A DNA stretch of 8,415 bases from an uncultured Pedobacter sp. (lineage in GTDB: Bacteria > Bacteroidota > Bacteroidia > Sphingobacteriales > Sphingobacteriaceae), in NCBI RefSeq assembly GCF_946479715.1, contig NZ_CAMLHF010000221.1:1-8415 (forward strand), in the 5' to 3' direction. This document shows positions 7,263 to 8,415 of this stretch, one piece after another. Each line of letters begins with the position of its first letter. The stretch's first letter is position 1. The position numbers were made by a program, and so were the translations under genes. The notes under the pieces are model-generated. The model saw only the letters and a list, made by a program, of their open reading frames with translations, searched no databases and was not told where the DNA came from.

Positions 7263-7346
7263 GCTAAAACAATACTACCTAAAATGAATCCTTTATTTCT
7301 CTATATGGACGGCATCTCCAACAGGTCTTCAAAACTTTGTGAATAA
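7248..7346 (+). CDS. Possible 32-residue leader peptide ORF before the histidine kinase
   Basis: An ATG at 7248, inside the hairpin loop, opens a 32-codon frame starting MCPLFAKTIL and ending KLCE before a TAA at 7344-7346. An inner ATG at 7284 would give 20 residues. The stop lies 22 nt before the kinase ATG. No family is recognised, there is no Shine-Dalgarno site, and the length is within chance for this AT-rich DNA. It is listed because of its position on the predicted mRNA, not because of similarity. Confidence 0.2.
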   Translation: MCPLFAKTILPKMNPLFLYMDGISNRSSKLCE

Positions 7347-7368
7347 TCAGGCGAAAACAGCTAACACA

Positions 7369-8415
7369 ATGAAAAGAATTAAAGCGAAGGGTTTATTTGT
7401 GCTTGCATTTACTTTTATAAGTTCGTATGCGGCTTTATTTATTATACTTCCCTATTCCTATTGGAAAGAGTATGCTGCCATGTCTGTTTCCAGATTAATA
7501 ATAGATCTTGTAATCAACTTATTATTTTGCATGGTCGTGTTAGAGCTAAGTCTATTCATAGACAGAATATTGAACAAAAAGATTTCATGGATGTTACATC
7601 CTTTTAAACGTCTATTAACCCAAACGCTCTTTCAAATTCTGGGTGTGCTCTTCCTTATTATTTGCCTGTCAGTAATCTATCTGATATTTGTAGGGACTGC
7701 GGAAACACAATCTCCACATATTAATTTAAGACAAAGTTTGTACTCTATTATTTCAATTATACTATGGGCCTTGATGATAAGTGCTCTAAATACTGGCAAT
7801 TTTTTATTGAATAATTGGAAAGCCAGCACTATAAAGGCAGCTGAATTTGAGATTAAAGCTGCTCAAAACAAACAATTAGCTGCCGAAATAGAATTGCAGG
7901 CACTTAAGCTACAGCTTGATCCACATTTTGTTTTCAATAACCTCAGCGTACTTTCCGAATTGATATTGAAAGACCAACAGTTAGGATATGAGTATACAGA
8001 GAATTTCGCAAAGGTTTACCGCTATTTATTAATCAATTCTAAGAAAAAACTGATCTCCCTACGCGAAGAGCTCAAATTTCTGGATGCCTATCTTTTTCTT
8101 ATCAGCAATCGAATGGGTGGCGGCAGTGTTTTTCGAATTGATGTTGATGAGTCAAAGCTTGATTTAATGATTCCTCCTGTTACGCTTCAGTTGTTTATTG
8201 AAAATGCCATTAAGCATAATCGCACAGAGGAAGAAAATCCTTTAGACATCAATATTTATGCTAATAATGACGATGAGCTGATTGTATCCAACACAATATT
8301 GCCCTTAATAAAAGCTCCTCATTCTACAGGTATGGGTTTGAAAAACATAATTGATCGCTATACTTTATTAGGAGGTAAAAAGCCCACTATAGAGAAGAGC
8401 GACAAAACTTTTACC
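7369..8415 (+). CDS. LytS/YehU-type sensor histidine kinase, 3' end cut by window edge
   Basis: The frame runs 349 codons from the ATG at 7369 to the window end without a stop. Four membrane segments are visible at about 8-29, 43-64, 84-108 and 123-143, then a helical linker rich in Ala, Glu and Gln (about 153-180). The His_kinase (PF06580-like) H-box is LQLDPHFVFNNLS at 181-193, with His186 as the expected phosphorylation site. An ATPase domain follows, with N-box LQLFIENAIKHN at 273-284 and G-box STGMGLKNIIDRY at 319-331. Little of the protein should be missing. Such kinases normally pass phosphate to a LytTR DNA-binding response regulator encoded next to them, which would lie just beyond the window. 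An in-frame GTG at 7339 would add 10 residues; the ATG fits the phylum better. The long structured leader suggests regulation before translation. The signal sensed is unknown. Confidence 0.92.
   Translation, partial: MKRIKAKGLFVLAFTFISSYAALFIILPYSYWKEYAAMSVSRLIIDLVINLLFCMVVLELSLFIDRILNKKISWMLHPFKRLLTQTLFQILGVLFLIICLSVIYLIFVGTAETQSPHINLRQSLYSIISIILWALMISALNTGNFLLNNWKASTIKAAEFEIKAAQNKQLAAEIELQALKLQLDPHFVFNNLSVLSELILKDQQLGYEYTENFAKVYRYLLINSKKKLISLREELKFLDAYLFLISNRMGGGSVFRIDVDESKLDLMIPPVTLQLFIENAIKHNRTEEENPLDINIYANNDDELIVSNTILPLIKAPHSTGMGLKNIIDRYTLLGGKKPTIEKSDKTFT

Noticed and set aside
1..8415. Mobile elements, CRISPR arrays, tRNA or rRNA genes
   Set aside because: No transposase, integrase, regularly spaced repeats, att-like ends or structural RNA sequence was recognised on either strand.

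Overview
The window looks like chromosomal DNA of a Bacteroidota bacterium, probably Sphingobacteriia/Pedobacter-like. The genus is an inference from protein style, not a search result. Supporting signs are low GC, AT-rich leaders mostly without Shine-Dalgarno sites, candidate promoters of the Bacteroidota TTTG / TAnnTTTG type, a Tat-exported Gfo/Idh/MocA oxidoreductase, a secreted FGE-like protein and a LytS/YehU-type histidine kinase. No mobile element, tRNA, rRNA or CRISPR array was seen.

Region 1 (1-2862, minus strand) reads as a three-gene operon. Its order of transcription is a secreted FGE/SUMF1-fold protein (2862 to 1894), a Tat-signal Gfo/Idh/MocA oxidoreductase (1850 to 525), then an ApbE-type FAD:protein FMN transferase (510 to the window edge, cut off). 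The gaps are 43 and 14 nt. All three products appear to be envelope or periplasmic proteins, and two are redox-related, which suggests a periplasmic redox or sugar-modifying module of unknown substrate. A fair promoter candidate lies at 2911-2941.

Region 2 (3021-5980) holds clpC (5614 to 3074), the AAA+ unfoldase of the ClpCP protease. A strong intrinsic terminator follows it (3021-3054). A 366-bp non-coding stretch lies upstream, carrying a 10-bp direct repeat and probably the clpC promoter.

Region 3 (5981-8415) is a divergent pair. On the minus strand is a secreted seven-bladed beta-propeller lactonase of the 6-phosphogluconolactonase (YbhE) family. On the plus strand is a membrane histidine kinase of the LytS/YehU type, running off the window. 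The kinase leader is the most structured non-coding DNA here: an exact TAnnTTTG box, a hairpin with a T-tract starting about where transcription should begin, and a 32-codon open frame whose ATG lies in the hairpin loop.

Most of the window is ordinary housekeeping and accessory chromosome. The items most worth following up are the kinase leader and the envelope redox operon. No clearly novel system is proven by the sequence alone.
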